64,000 bases of DNA from Propionivibrio soli (GCF_025770765.1 NZ_JANZKY010000009.1:124001-188000); one strand, 5' to 3'; counted from the stretch's first letter, positions 10,091-20,437 are shown. The notes: generated from the sequence alone by a model not told the origin. A program made the numbers and translations.

Positions 10091-11236
10091 ATGTCTGCTT
10101 CTCCCTTTGATTTCGACCGTGTGATCGACCGCCGCTCCAGCGACTCGCTGAAGTGGAACAAGTACGGCGATGCCGTGTTGCCGATGTGGGTCGCGGACAT
10201 GGATTTTGTGGCGCCGCCGCCGGTGCTCGAGGCGCTGAAACAACGACTGGACCACGGATGTTTCGGTTACGGCCGTGTGCCGGGTTCCCTGCTCGATGTG
10301 GTGGTCGCGTACGCCGAACGCGAATACGGCTGGCACATCGAACCGGAGTGGATCGTCTGGCTGCCCGGCCTGGTGCCGGGAATCAATGTCGCCTGTCGGG
10401 CGGTTGACGGCGACGTGCTGACCTGCAGCCCGGTCTATCCGCCGTTTTTCTCGGCGCCGCCCTTGTCTCGACGCGACTTGGTACGCGTGCCGTTGGCACT
10501 TGCCGATGGGCGTTGGCAGTTCGACTTCGCCGCCCTCGAGGCGGCGATTACGCCGCAGACGAAATTGCTGCTTCTCTGCCACCCGCATAACCCGGTGGGC
10601 CGTGCCTGGCGTAGCGACGAACTGGCGACGCTCGCCGCCTTTTGCAAGCGGCATGATCTCATCGTTTGTTCCGACGAAATCCATTGCGACCTCGTCCTCG
10701 AAACCGGGCTTCGCCATCAACCTTTCGCCTCGCTGAACGAGGATACCGCGGCACGCACCATTACCCTGATGGCCCCGTCGAAAACCTACAACGTTCCGGG
10801 ACTCGCTTGCGCCTTCGCGGTTGTTGCCGACCCAGCGCTGCGCCGCCGTTTTGTCGGCGCGACGCGCGGTATCCTGCCCGACGTCAATGTTTTTGGCCTC
10901 ATTGCAGCCGAAGCCGCATTTCGTGACGGTGCGGAATGGCGCGCGGCGCTGCTCGACGTACTCCGCCGTAATCGCGATCGAGTGGAGAAAGCCGTTGCCG
11001 GCATGCCGGGACTTGCCATGACACACGTTGAGGCCACGTATCTGGCGTGGATCGACGCGCGCGGTCTGGGCGTCGAGGACCCCGCCGCGTTCTTCATGCA
11101 GGCCGGCGTCGGTCTTTCGGATGGGGCGGATTTCGGATCGCCGGGCTGGGTGCGACTTAACTTCGGGTGCCCGATCTCGACACTCGATGAGGGATTGGTT
11201 CGCATGGCCGCGGCCTGTTCGTCCCGACGGCCGTGA
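10091..11236 (+). CDS. PatB/MalY-type cystathionine beta-lyase (class I/II aminotransferase fold)
   Basis: A 381-residue fold-type I PLP protein. It starts FDRVIDRRSSDSLKWNKYG, typical of the PatB/MalY family. The PLP lysine is Lys231 in APSKTYNVPG and the pyridine-nitrogen aspartate is in CSDEIHCDL (about 194-201). The family splits C-S bonds of cystathionine or cysteine conjugates to give homocysteine or thiol, pyruvate and ammonia. The neighbour cysK supports a sulfur amino acid role. Aminotransferase activity on another substrate cannot be excluded. Confidence 0.85.
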   Translation: MSASPFDFDRVIDRRSSDSLKWNKYGDAVLPMWVADMDFVAPPPVLEALKQRLDHGCFGYGRVPGSLLDVVVAYAEREYGWHIEPEWIVWLPGLVPGINVACRAVDGDVLTCSPVYPPFFSAPPLSRRDLVRVPLALADGRWQFDFAALEAAITPQTKLLLLCHPHNPVGRAWRSDELATLAAFCKRHDLIVCSDEIHCDLVLETGLRHQPFASLNEDTAARTITLMAPSKTYNVPGLACAFAVVADPALRRRFVGATRGILPDVNVFGLIAAEAAFRDGAEWRAALLDVLRRNRDRVEKAVAGMPGLAMTHVEATYLAWIDARGLGVEDPAAFFMQAGVGLSDGADFGSPGWVRLNFGCPISTLDEGLVRMAAACSSRRP

Positions 11237-11291
11237 TGTATCGTGGCGCCTTCGTCCTGACGCGGAGAGCCGCTCCAAAGGCCCCGTAGGA

Positions 11292-14200
11292 ATGACCTCT
11301 GTGCGCCTATCGCTCCCTCGCCGCCCCGGCCGTTGGCTGGTGCTCGGTGGGGTCGGCCTGCTCGGCCTGCTTGTCACTGGCTGGGTCACGCGTTCGTTCT
11401 CAGAACACGAGCAGGAGTGGCTGGAACACCGTTTTCAGATGGCGGCCCATGCGCGCGCCGAAGAAATCGCCCACGAACTGCGTCAGCCGCTCGATGACCT
11501 CGTGATGCTGCAACGCTTGTTCGACGTGACCGACGTCGATTGGCCCGCGTTCAAGCGCTTCACCGCTTCGATGCTCAGCAAAAGAGGAGTTCTCAACCTC
11601 AATTGGGTGCCGCTTGTCACGGATGCGGAACGGGGCGCTTTCGAGGCACGCGGCAAGGAAATCTGGGGCAAAGATTTCGCGATACGGGAGATCGAGAGCG
11701 CCGGCCACCTCGTGCCGGCGGCTCGCCGTGACCATTACTTTTCTGCGTTGTACGCGGTTCCGGAGGAAAGTGCGCGGCATGGCATCGGACTCGATGTCTA
11801 TTCGCTTCCCCATCGGGCGGAGATGATTGACGCCGCGATTGCAGGTAACCAGCCTGTCGTAAGCGACATCGGTCCATTGACGATCAATCCGGATATTTCC
11901 GAAGCGCTGCTGATCGTCCTTCCTGTATACAACGAAGAAGAGTCTTCCACCCCTGAGGCGCGCCAAGGAGGTGCGAAAGGAGTCGTCATTGCCGTGGCGG
12001 ATATCGGCCGTCTTTTTGCAGCGGCTAACGCCGGCTTGACCGAAGCCGGTTTCAACGTGCGCCTTCTCGATGCGCAACGCCCGGATGGCGACAATGAACT
12101 GGCTGTCTGGAACGCGCGCAATCCCTGGACGGGTCCGGAGTCACATCGCGCTGTCCTTACCTCCAGCCAGCGTATCGACCTCGGCGGCAAACGGTGGCTG
12201 GTTCGGGTCGAAGCAACGCCCGGATGGGTCGAAAGCAACCAGTCACACGGATTGGCACTCATTCCGGCCTTCGGTTTCCTCGCCACCATCGTGCTCGTTC
12301 TGGGGCTGGATTTCCTTTTGCGTCGCAGTGCTCTCGTGAACGTCCTCGCGGCGACGCACGAAGACGACATCAAACGCCGCCGGGCGGCCGAGGCGCGTGC
12401 CGACATGTTGTCGATGGCCGTCGACCAGAATCCGACGTCGATCTACATCACCGATCTCGACGGTTGCGTGGAGTATGTGAATAACGGGTTCGTCGAGGCT
12501 ACAGGGTGCCAGCGCGAGACGGTGATCGGCAGAAAAGCACAAGCACTACCGTGCGGGTTCGCCGACGATGCTTTGCAGGCAGAGATCGGCTCCGCGCTCG
12601 CGGCGGGGAGCGATTGGCATGGCGAGTCCTCTGTGCGGAATGCCGACGGGTCGGTGAAATGGCTGCGCACGGTCGTATTCCCGATCCGCGACGAATCGGG
12701 CATCACGACGCGCTACATGACGGTTCAGGAAGACATTACCGAGTTGCGCGAATTGATGAACCGCCTGCTCGAGAGCGAGAGCCGTTTCCGCGCCGCTATG
12801 TCGGTGATGATCGAAGGGCTGACCATCATCGGTCCCGACGGTACCTATCTGTATGCCAACCGGGCCGCCGAAGAGTATCTCAAATGCCGGGTGGACGAAC
12901 TGACCGGACTGCGGCCGGAACAGTGCCCGGTACAACGCTTGCGCGAGGATGGCACGGTCTGTCCGCGGGACGAATTCCCGTCGCGCGCCACGTTGCTTGA
13001 AGGTCGGGAAGTGCGTGGTTTCATCCTCGGCCATCGCTATGCCGACGGCAGCGTACGCTGGTTCGAGGTCAACTCGTCGCCGATGCCTGCCCCGAGCGGC
13101 GGGCGATGGTGCGCCGTGCAAACGCTTTCCGACATCACCGAACGTCGCCGCGTCGAGGAAGAACTCAAGCTCGCCTTTGCCGCGATCCGCTGCAGCGGTG
13201 AAGGCATCCTGGTCACCGACGCCGAACAACACGTCGTCTCGGTCAATCCCGCTTTCGAATCCGTGACAGGCTACAGCGCGCAGGAAATCCTCGGTCAGCC
13301 TCCTGCTGTCTTCGCTTCATCGAGGCACGATGCGGCGTTTTATGCGGCGATGCAGGAAGTGCTGGAGAAGACTGGCCACTGGCAGGGGGAAGTGTGGAGC
13401 CAGCGCAAGAACGGCGAGGTTTACCTGGAATGGCTCGGCGTATCCGTCGTGCGCGACGAAGACGATCGTCCGAGGTATTACGTCTATATCTTCTCCGACA
13501 TGGCGGTGCGCAACGAGGCACAGCAACGCATCGAGTTTCTCGCGCACCATGACCCGCTGACCGGTCTCCCGAACCGCCTGCTGCTGCGCGACCGCGTCGA
13601 GCAGGCGCAGGCGCAGGCGGCGCGGATGCAGAGCCACGTGGCTCTGATGTTCCTCGATCTCGATCGCTTCAAGACGATCAACGACTCGCTCGGGCATCCG
13701 GTCGGCGATGCGATGCTCAAGGAGGCCGTGGGCCGCCTGCGTAGTTGCGTGCGCGAGTCCGACACCATCAGCCGTCAAGGTGGCGACGAGTTCATCATCC
13801 TGCTCAACGACGTCCGCGACGGCGAGGCCGTTTCGCGGGTAGCCGACAAGATTCATCAACGCATGGCCGAACCGTTCGTCATCGGCGAGCACACGCTGAT
13901 CGGTTCTTTCTCGATCGGCATCGCCCTCTACCCGGAGGACGGCAGCGATTTCGACAGCCTCCTGCAGAAGGCCGATACGGCGATGTATCACGCCAAGGAG
14001 GCAGGCCGGAACGGCTATCGCTTCTTCACCGAGGAAATGAACCAGCAGGTCGTTGAACACCTGACGCTGGAAACGCAACTGCGGCGGGCCATCGATAACC
14101 GCGAGTTCGTCGTGCATTACCAGCCGCAGCTCGACCTCAGCGAAGGCCGGATCATAGGTGTCGAAGCGCTTCTGCGCTGGAACAGTCCCGAGAGCGGACT

Positions 14201-14852
14201 GGTATCCCCAGGCAAGTTCATCCCGGTGGCGGAGAACTCGGGTCTGATCGTACCGATCGGTGCCTGGGTGCTCGGTGAAGTTTGCCGGCAGGCGCGCGCG
14301 TGGCAGGATGCGGGCCTGCCGCCTTTCGTAGTCGCCGTGAATCTGTCGGCGATCCAGTTCAAGCGCCTCGACCTCGTCAATACGGTGATCAACGCGCTCG
14401 TTCTCGCCGATCTCGACTCACAGTGGCTTGAACTCGAACTTACCGAGTCGATTCTGATCCAGGATGCGGAGGTGACGCTGGATACGGTGCGTCGCCTGAA
14501 GGCGCTTGGTGTCAAGCTCTCGGTCGACGACTTCGGGACCGGCTATTCAAGTCTTGCGTACCTCAAGCGTTTTGCCGTCGACAAGCTCAAGATCGACCAG
14601 TCGTTCGTCCGCGATCTGGTGAGCGACCCGGACGATGCGGCGATCGTGCGTGCGATCATCCAAATGGCACACAGCCTCAAGCTCAAGACGATCGCCGAAG
14701 GGGTCGAAAACGAGGAATTGGCCAATCTGCTGCACGTTTTTCATTGCGATGAAATCCAGGGGTTCTGGTTTGCGCACCCGATGCCCGCCGCAGAACTCGA
14801 ATCCTTCATGCGAGCACACTTGGCCGGCACGAAGCTCGGAGAGCGCGGCTAA
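11292..14852 (+). CDS. Membrane CHASE-PAS-PAS-PAS-GGDEF-EAL cyclic-di-GMP enzyme
   Basis: A 1186-residue sensor-effector. Membrane helices at about 14-33 and 322-345 bracket a periplasmic CHASE-type domain. Three PAS domains follow (about 375-485, 495-615 and 625-740), then GGDEF and EAL. The GGDEF signature is intact (RQGGDEF, 828-834) and a product-inhibition RxxD (RESD, 821-824) sits five residues before it. EAL is intact (GVEALLRW, 957-964), with DDFGTG further on. It may therefore both make and break c-di-GMP, with PAS input choosing. The frame opens at 11028 inside the upstream gene; ATG 11292 fits the first membrane helix. No operon partner. Confidence 0.88.
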   Translation: MTSVRLSLPRRPGRWLVLGGVGLLGLLVTGWVTRSFSEHEQEWLEHRFQMAAHARAEEIAHELRQPLDDLVMLQRLFDVTDVDWPAFKRFTASMLSKRGVLNLNWVPLVTDAERGAFEARGKEIWGKDFAIREIESAGHLVPAARRDHYFSALYAVPEESARHGIGLDVYSLPHRAEMIDAAIAGNQPVVSDIGPLTINPDISEALLIVLPVYNEEESSTPEARQGGAKGVVIAVADIGRLFAAANAGLTEAGFNVRLLDAQRPDGDNELAVWNARNPWTGPESHRAVLTSSQRIDLGGKRWLVRVEATPGWVESNQSHGLALIPAFGFLATIVLVLGLDFLLRRSALVNVLAATHEDDIKRRRAAEARADMLSMAVDQNPTSIYITDLDGCVEYVNNGFVEATGCQRETVIGRKAQALPCGFADDALQAEIGSALAAGSDWHGESSVRNADGSVKWLRTVVFPIRDESGITTRYMTVQEDITELRELMNRLLESESRFRAAMSVMIEGLTIIGPDGTYLYANRAAEEYLKCRVDELTGLRPEQCPVQRLREDGTVCPRDEFPSRATLLEGREVRGFILGHRYADGSVRWFEVNSSPMPAPSGGRWCAVQTLSDITERRRVEEELKLAFAAIRCSGEGILVTDAEQHVVSVNPAFESVTGYSAQEILGQPPAVFASSRHDAAFYAAMQEVLEKTGHWQGEVWSQRKNGEVYLEWLGVSVVRDEDDRPRYYVYIFSDMAVRNEAQQRIEFLAHHDPLTGLPNRLLLRDRVEQAQAQAARMQSHVALMFLDLDRFKTINDSLGHPVGDAMLKEAVGRLRSCVRESDTISRQGGDEFIILLNDVRDGEAVSRVADKIHQRMAEPFVIGEHTLIGSFSIGIALYPEDGSDFDSLLQKADTAMYHAKEAGRNGYRFFTEEMNQQVVEHLTLETQLRRAIDNREFVVHYQPQLDLSEGRIIGVEALLRWNSPESGLVSPGKFIPVAENSGLIVPIGAWVLGEVCRQARAWQDAGLPPFVVAVNLSAIQFKRLDLVNTVINALVLADLDSQWLELELTESILIQDAEVTLDTVRRLKALGVKLSVDDFGTGYSSLAYLKRFAVDKLKIDQSFVRDLVSDPDDAAIVRAIIQMAHSLKLKTIAEGVENEELANLLHVFHCDEIQGFWFAHPMPAAELESFMRAHLAGTKLGERG

Positions 14853-14895
14853 CGGAACCTCTCGCCGCGTCAGGACATGCAAACGTCGGTGGCGT

Positions 14896-15519
14896 TTAGG
14901 TTTCGGGATAGAACACACCGGCTTCGGTGACCATGGCGTCGAGCGGCACATCGTGCACCATTGGAGCGATCGACTCGACTCGCGCCAGTTCGAAACCCAC
15001 GCCGATCGCCAGCGGACGCGGCTGTAGCGAGGCCAAGGTACGGTCAAAGAAACCGCCGCCGTAACCGATGCGATAGCCCGCGGCATCGAAGGCGTTCGTC
15101 GGCAGCAGGAGGGCATCGGGGACCAGGAACTCGCCATCCTCCGGCGTGGGAATCCCGTACGCGTCCGGGACGAGTGGACTTTTCGGGGTCCACGCGCGAA
15201 AGGCAAGCGGGCGCTCGGAGCCAACGACAACGGGCAACAGAGCCGCAAATCCTTGGAGATTCTGTGCCAGCCAAGACGCCATCAGGGGACGGAGATCCGG
15301 CTCGTTCTTGACCGGCCAGCAATAGGCGACCCGCTTGCGGGCGAGTTGAGGAAATGCTGTGCGCAAATGGCCGCAAATGACGCTGGAAAATTGCGCATGC
15401 ATTTCCGGAGGAAGCGCCTGCCGTTTCTCGACGCTTTCGCGACGTAGCCGCCGACGGTATGCCAAGCGTGCCTCGTCGCTTGATAAATCCTCGATTCCTG
15501 CCGTTGCGTCGACGCCCAT
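14896..15519 (-). CDS. 5-formyltetrahydrofolate cyclo-ligase
   Basis: A 207-residue protein that converts 5-formyl-THF to 5,10-methenyl-THF with ATP, recycling a dead-end folate. The diagnostic C-terminal loop GYGGGFFDR is present, as is KNEPDLRPL in the N-terminal half. The N-terminus reads RRRLRRESVEKRQAL, the usual basic helix of this family (YgfA/FAU). It is convergent with the GGDEF/EAL gene across 43 bp and divergent from the transglycosylase, with starts 43 bp apart. No 6S RNA was recognised beside it, although ssrS often sits there. Confidence 0.92.
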   Translation of the reverse strand: MGVDATAGIEDLSSDEARLAYRRRLRRESVEKRQALPPEMHAQFSSVICGHLRTAFPQLARKRVAYCWPVKNEPDLRPLMASWLAQNLQGFAALLPVVVGSERPLAFRAWTPKSPLVPDAYGIPTPEDGEFLVPDALLLPTNAFDAAGYRIGYGGGFFDRTLASLQPRPLAIGVGFELARVESIAPMVHDVPLDAMVTEAGVFYPET

Positions 15520-15562
15520 GTGGTATGCTCAAAAGCAGTGTTTACGCGCCTTCCAGCTTATC

Positions 15563-17509
15563 ATGAAGTTCCTCCGCAGCACGCTCCTCCTCTTCGCCGT
15601 CCTTTTCGTATCCTCGCTGCCTCCTGCCCACGCCGCACCGGGCGATGAGCGAATTCTCGCTGCCAATGCCGCCGCACGCGGCGGCGACCGTGGCGCACTC
15701 GAACGTCTTGCCCCGGAAATCAAAGGACACGAACTCGAGTCCTACGTCGACTACTGGCGTCTTTCCGTCGACCTCGGCAACGCCGACCCGCAGGCGATCA
15801 AGGCATTCCTGACGCGCAACGAAGGCAGCTACATCGCCGAGAAGATGCGTGCCGACTGGCTTAAGCAACTCGCCAGGAAACAGCAATGGGCCGACTTCGA
15901 CGCCGAATACCCGTCGCTGGTGCAGCCCGACCAGGAGCTCGCTTGTTACGCGCTGCAAAGCCGTCGCCGCCAAGGGGATGCGTCGGTCCTCGACGAAGCG
16001 ATGCCGCTGTGGCAAAACCTGATCGAGCCGCCCGAGTCGTGCTATCCGGTGTTCGAAGCGCTGATCATCGAAAAACGCGTCCTCGCCGACGGTGTTTGGG
16101 CCCGCGTCCGCCGACAAGTGGAAGCCAATCGCTTGGCCGGCGCGCGTTTTACCATGAACTACTTGCCGGCGAGCCAAACGCCCGAAATCCGAGTGGCCGA
16201 GACGGTTCTCGACAAGCCGCTGGCGTGGCTTGTCAAACTCCCCGCCAGCATTGCCGGCAACCGCATGAATCGGGAATTGGCGGCGCTGGCGATCAGCCGC
16301 ATCGCCCGTAATGACCCACGCATGGCCGCCGAACGCCTTGGCAAGATCGAAAGTCAGCTGCAGGCGGATGAGCGGAACTGGGCCTGGGGCCAAATCGGCT
16401 GGCAAGCGGCGCAGAAACACATGAGCGACGCGCTCGACTGGTACGCAAAGGCCGGTAACAAAGGGCTTTCCGACGAGGTGATGCAGTGGAAAGTGCGTGC
16501 GGCGTTGCGTTCCCAGGATTGGGGGACGGTGCGCACGACGATCGAGAAGATGCCCACTGAACTCGCCGAACAGCCGGCATGGACTTATTGGCTCGGGCGC
16601 GCGTATCGCGCCGGCGGCCGCTTGCAGGATGCGGACAACCTGTTCGCCAAGATTTCTGGCCAGCCGAATTTCTACGGCAACCTGGCCGACGAGGAACTCG
16701 GACGCGCCGTTGCGCTGCCGCCAAAAGCGACACCGCCGACGCCGAGCGAAGTGGCCGCGATCGCAGCAAAGCCCGGCGTGCAGCGCAGCTTGGCGTTATT
16801 CCGGGTCAACCTGCGTACGGAGGGCGTGCGGGAATGGAACTGGACTTTGCGCGGGATGAGCGACCGCGAACTCCTGGCCGCCTCGGACATCGCCCAGCGT
16901 GCGGGAATCTATGATCGCGCGATTGCCGCCGCCGATCGGACCCGCAGCGAGCACGACTATTCCCTGCGTTACCTCTCGCCGTTCAGCGATCAGGTGCGCC
17001 CGGCAGCGCGTAGCCAGTCGCTCGACGATGCCTGGGTTTACGGCCTGATGCGTCAGGAGAGCCGTTTCATTACCAACGCGAAGTCATCCGTTGGCGCGGC
17101 CGGTCTCATGCAGCTCATGCCGGCGACGGCCAAATGGGTCGCGCGCAAGATCGGACTGCGTGATTTTCAGCCGAACCAGGTCCATGACGCCGAAACCAAC
17201 GTCCTGCTCGGCACGAGCTACATGCGCATGGTGCTGGAAAGCCTCGACAACCATCCCGTGCTCGCCTCGGCGGCTTATAACGCCGGGCCGGGGCGCGCTC
17301 GCAAATGGCGAGCGGACAGCCCGATGGAAGGCGCCATCTACGCCGAGACGATTCCGTTCAACGAGACACGCGACTACGTCAAGAAGGTGATGAGCAACGC
17401 CGTGTATTACTCGGCGCTGTTCGACGGCAAGGCGCAGTCGATCAAGAGCCGCCTCGGCGTGATCGGCGTGCCGACCGTGCTTGATCCTAAGGCCGAGGAA
17501 TTGCCGTAA
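15563..17509 (+). CDS. Soluble lytic murein transglycosylase (Slt70-type, GH23)
   Basis: A 648-residue periplasmic enzyme with a clear signal peptide (MKFLRSTLLLFAVLF, cut after AHA near 26). A long alpha-helical superhelix fills about 30-470. The catalytic domain carries Glu499 in MRQESRF, followed by GLMQLMPATA and the AAYNAGPGR motif. It cleaves the MurNAc-GlcNAc bond to give 1,6-anhydro ends during wall turnover. The frame is open from 15359; ATG 15563 is chosen for the signal peptide. The next gene starts 37 bp downstream. Confidence 0.92.
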   Translation: MKFLRSTLLLFAVLFVSSLPPAHAAPGDERILAANAAARGGDRGALERLAPEIKGHELESYVDYWRLSVDLGNADPQAIKAFLTRNEGSYIAEKMRADWLKQLARKQQWADFDAEYPSLVQPDQELACYALQSRRRQGDASVLDEAMPLWQNLIEPPESCYPVFEALIIEKRVLADGVWARVRRQVEANRLAGARFTMNYLPASQTPEIRVAETVLDKPLAWLVKLPASIAGNRMNRELAALAISRIARNDPRMAAERLGKIESQLQADERNWAWGQIGWQAAQKHMSDALDWYAKAGNKGLSDEVMQWKVRAALRSQDWGTVRTTIEKMPTELAEQPAWTYWLGRAYRAGGRLQDADNLFAKISGQPNFYGNLADEELGRAVALPPKATPPTPSEVAAIAAKPGVQRSLALFRVNLRTEGVREWNWTLRGMSDRELLAASDIAQRAGIYDRAIAAADRTRSEHDYSLRYLSPFSDQVRPAARSQSLDDAWVYGLMRQESRFITNAKSSVGAAGLMQLMPATAKWVARKIGLRDFQPNQVHDAETNVLLGTSYMRMVLESLDNHPVLASAAYNAGPGRARKWRADSPMEGAIYAETIPFNETRDYVKKVMSNAVYYSALFDGKAQSIKSRLGVIGVPTVLDPKAEELP

Positions 17510-17546
17510 AATCGACATCTTCGCTTTTTTGGGTCGCAGAGGCGCT

Positions 17547-18506
17547 ATGAACGTCAACAAGGTGTTGTTGATCGGGGGGAGCGGATTCATCGGTGGATGG
17601 GTCGCCAACCGGCTGTCGCAACGCGAGATCCGCGTCACCATTCCGACGCGTCGTTACGACAAAACCAAACTCGGGACGCTGGTGCCTACGGTCTACATGG
17701 CCGACGTGGACGTCAACGACGAAAAGGCGTTGGCAGAAGCCATGGAGGGCATGGATGCGGTCATCAATCTCGCCGGCATCCTGCACGACGGCGACTCGAG
17801 CAAACCGTATGGCAAGCGCTTCGCCGCGGTGCACGTCGAATTGCCGAAGAAGATCATCGCCGCGATGAAGGCGACCGGCGTACGTCGGCTCGTGCACATG
17901 AGCGCGCTCAAGGCCGCGCCCGACGCGCCGTCCGCCTACCTGCGCTCCAAGGCAGCCGGTGAAGCGGCCGTACTCGACGCGGCGAAAGATGTCGATGTGA
18001 CGATTTTCAGGCCGTCGGTCGTCTTCGGTCCGGGCGACTCGTTCCTCAATCGTTTCGCCAGGATGCTGAAGTTGTTTCCCGTTTTGCCGCTCGGCGGTTC
18101 GTCGGCGCGCTTTCAGCCCGTTTTTGTTGGCGACGTCGCCGACGCCATCTCTGCGAGCCTCACGAACAGCGAGACGTTCGGCAAGACCTACGAGCTGGCG
18201 GGGCCCAAGGTCTATACGTTGCGTGAACTCGTCGAGTGCACCGGCAAAATGGTGGGCAAGTCGCGGCCGGTGATCGCTCTTCCGGACGGACTCGCTTACT
18301 TTGAGGCCGCCGTCTTGAGCCTGCTGCCGAACCCGCCGCTGTCGCCGGACAACCTGCGCTCGATGCAGGTGGACAACGTCACCGACGGCCACCAAGTTTT
18401 TCCCGGCTGGCACCCCCGCTCGCTGGAGGCGATCGCGCCGACCTATCTATCGTCTGTCAAGCTGAGGCAGCGGATGGACGGATACCGTTGCCGCGCCGGG
18501 CGCTAA
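17547..18506 (+). CDS. NDUFA9-like atypical SDR / NAD-dependent epimerase
   Basis: A 319-residue Rossmann protein with an N-terminal GGSGFIGGWV nucleotide loop. It has the complex I NDUFA9/39-kDa subfamily look (VINLAGILHDG, HMSALKA, YLRSKAAGE, RPSVVFGPGD). The usual YxxxK is reduced to YLRSK, as is common in this atypical group. In bacteria its role is unproven; members are linked to quinone or isoprenoid chemistry or to complex I upkeep. It lies 37 bp after the transglycosylase and 24 bp before a GST gene, perhaps co-transcribed. Confidence 0.8.
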   Translation: MNVNKVLLIGGSGFIGGWVANRLSQREIRVTIPTRRYDKTKLGTLVPTVYMADVDVNDEKALAEAMEGMDAVINLAGILHDGDSSKPYGKRFAAVHVELPKKIIAAMKATGVRRLVHMSALKAAPDAPSAYLRSKAAGEAAVLDAAKDVDVTIFRPSVVFGPGDSFLNRFARMLKLFPVLPLGGSSARFQPVFVGDVADAISASLTNSETFGKTYELAGPKVYTLRELVECTGKMVGKSRPVIALPDGLAYFEAAVLSLLPNPPLSPDNLRSMQVDNVTDGHQVFPGWHPRSLEAIAPTYLSSVKLRQRMDGYRCRAGR

Positions 18507-18530
18507 GTTCACCCCTGGAGTATTGTTTTC

Positions 18531-19157
18531 ATGATGAAACTCGTCATCGGCGACCGTAATTATTCGTCGTGGAGCCTGCGTCCCTGGCTCGTGATGAAAC
18601 AAGCCGATTTGCCTTTCGAAGAAATCCCGATCCGCCTGAGCAGTACCGGCGCCAAGGCACAGATTCTCAAATATTCGCCTTCCGGCAAGGTTCCCTGTCT
18701 GATTGACGGCGAGACGGTGGTCTGGGAGTCTCTCGCCATCTGCGAATACCTAGCCGAAAAAGTCCCCGGCCTCTGGCCCGCGCACGCCAAGGCCCGCGCC
18801 GAGGCGCGCTCGATTTCCGCCGAGATGCATGCCGGCTTCCGAGCTCTGCGCCGGAGCATGCCGATGGAGATCCATGCCTCGAAACCGTTTGAGGGCCGTA
18901 CACCGGAAGGCGGCGCCGATATCGCCCGCATCGTGGATATCTGGGAAGGTTGCCGTAGCCGTTTTGCCGAGCAGGGGCCCTTCCTGTTCGGCCGCTTCTC
19001 GATTGCCGACGCGATGTTCTCACCAATCGTCTGGCGTTTCCTCACCTATGCCGTGGAGTTGCCGCCGGCCTCGCAAGCGTGGGTGGAAAACATGTGCGCG
19101 CTTCCGGCTATGCAAGAATGGCGTACCGGCGCGCTGGCCGAGAAGGGTGTGAAATAG
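18531..19157 (+). CDS. Glutathione S-transferase family protein
   Basis: A 208-residue GST. The thioredoxin-like N-terminus has NYSSWSLRPW (catalytic Ser region) and the cis-proline KVPCLID; the glutathione contact is ESLAICEYL. The helical C-terminal domain has GRFSIADAMFSPIVWR. It resembles the YfcF-like group active on small electrophiles or peroxides; the substrate is unknown. The cca start follows 42 bp later on the same strand. Confidence 0.85.
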   Translation: MMKLVIGDRNYSSWSLRPWLVMKQADLPFEEIPIRLSSTGAKAQILKYSPSGKVPCLIDGETVVWESLAICEYLAEKVPGLWPAHAKARAEARSISAEMHAGFRALRRSMPMEIHASKPFEGRTPEGGADIARIVDIWEGCRSRFAEQGPFLFGRFSIADAMFSPIVWRFLTYAVELPPASQAWVENMCALPAMQEWRTGALAEKGVK

Positions 19158-19198
19158 CGGGTTGGCTGCCGCCTGCTGACCGCCATCGCGAGTCGCCC

Positions 19199-20437
19199 AT
19201 GCAGATATTCACTGTCGGCGGTGCCGTTCGCGATGAACTTCTCGGCTTGCCCGTGCAGGATCGTGATTTCGTCGTCGTCGGCGCCTCGCCGGAGGACATG
19301 CTGGCGCGTGGTTTTCGGCCCGTCGGCAAGGACTTTCCGGTCTTTCTCCATCCCGAGACGCACGAGGAATATGCGTTGGCGCGTACCGAGCGCAAGGCCG
19401 GTCATGGTTACAAGGGCTTTACCGTCTACGCGGCGCCCGACGTTTCGCTAATCGAGGATTTGGCGCGCCGCGACCTGACCATCAATGCGATCGCGCGTGC
19501 GCAAGACGGAACGCTGACCGATCCTTTCAACGGCGTGGGCGATCTTCGGGCGCGCATTCTCCGCCACGTCGGACCGGCTTTCATCGAGGATCCTGTCCGT
19601 ATCCTCCGTTTGGCGCGGTTTGCGGCCCGGTTTACGGACTTTTCGGTGGCCCCGGAAACAGTCGAACTGATGCGCGAGATGGTGCGCAGCGGCGAAGCCG
19701 ATCATCTGGTGCCGGAACGCGTCTGGCAGGAACTCGCGCGCGGCCTGATGGAAGCACGGCCATCGCGCATGATCACCGTGCTGCGCGACTGCGGTGCGCT
19801 GGCCCGGCTGTTGCCTGAGGTTGATCGTTTATTCGGCGTTCCTCAGCGTGCCGATTACCACCCGGAAGTTGATACCGGGGTGCATGTGATGATGGCACTC
19901 GACTGGTCGGCGCGCTGCGGCTTTGCTCTGCCCGTACGCTTCGCGGTCCTGTTGCACGATCTAGGCAAAGGCACAACGCCGGATACGGATCTACCCCGCC
20001 ACCCCGGACACGAAGCGAGGAGCGTAAAGCTCGTCGACGAGGTGTGCGGCCGTCTGCGTCCCCCGACGGAGTGTCGCGACCTCGCCGTACTCGTCGCTCG
20101 TTATCACGGGGACATCCGACGCGGTCCCGAACTCCGCGCCGGTACGATTGCCACCTTGCTTGAGCGGGCGGATGCTTTGCGCCGGCCGGAGCGGTTCCGC
20201 CAGTTGCTCGATGCGTGTGCATGTGATTTCCACGGCCGGCTCGGCTGGGAGGACAAACCTTTGCCGGAACCCGATCTTTTCCCGCGGGCGCTGGATGCCG
20301 CCCGCTCGGTTGACGCGGCGGCCATAGCGGCTTCCTGCGCCAGCACGGCACAAATCGCCGAGCGCTTGCATGCTGCCCGCGTTGAGGCGATCAAAAAGGC
20401 GTTGGCGCGCCCCGACATTGACGGCGACGCGAACTGA
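19199..20437 (+). CDS. cca: Multifunctional CCA tRNA nucleotidyltransferase with HD domain
   Basis: A 412-residue protein that adds or repairs the 3' CCA of tRNAs. The class II nucleotidyltransferase head has GGAVRDELLG and the catalytic DRDFVVVG near the N-terminus, then RRDLTINA. A C-terminal HD phosphohydrolase domain has LLHDLGKG, as in gamma/beta-proteobacterial enzymes with added phosphatase and 2',3'-cyclic phosphodiesterase activity. The open frame extends to 19079; ATG 19199 starts the conserved MQIFTVGGAVRD. Confidence 0.94.
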   Translation: MQIFTVGGAVRDELLGLPVQDRDFVVVGASPEDMLARGFRPVGKDFPVFLHPETHEEYALARTERKAGHGYKGFTVYAAPDVSLIEDLARRDLTINAIARAQDGTLTDPFNGVGDLRARILRHVGPAFIEDPVRILRLARFAARFTDFSVAPETVELMREMVRSGEADHLVPERVWQELARGLMEARPSRMITVLRDCGALARLLPEVDRLFGVPQRADYHPEVDTGVHVMMALDWSARCGFALPVRFAVLLHDLGKGTTPDTDLPRHPGHEARSVKLVDEVCGRLRPPTECRDLAVLVARYHGDIRRGPELRAGTIATLLERADALRRPERFRQLLDACACDFHGRLGWEDKPLPEPDLFPRALDAARSVDAAAIAASCASTAQIAERLHAARVEAIKKALARPDIDGDAN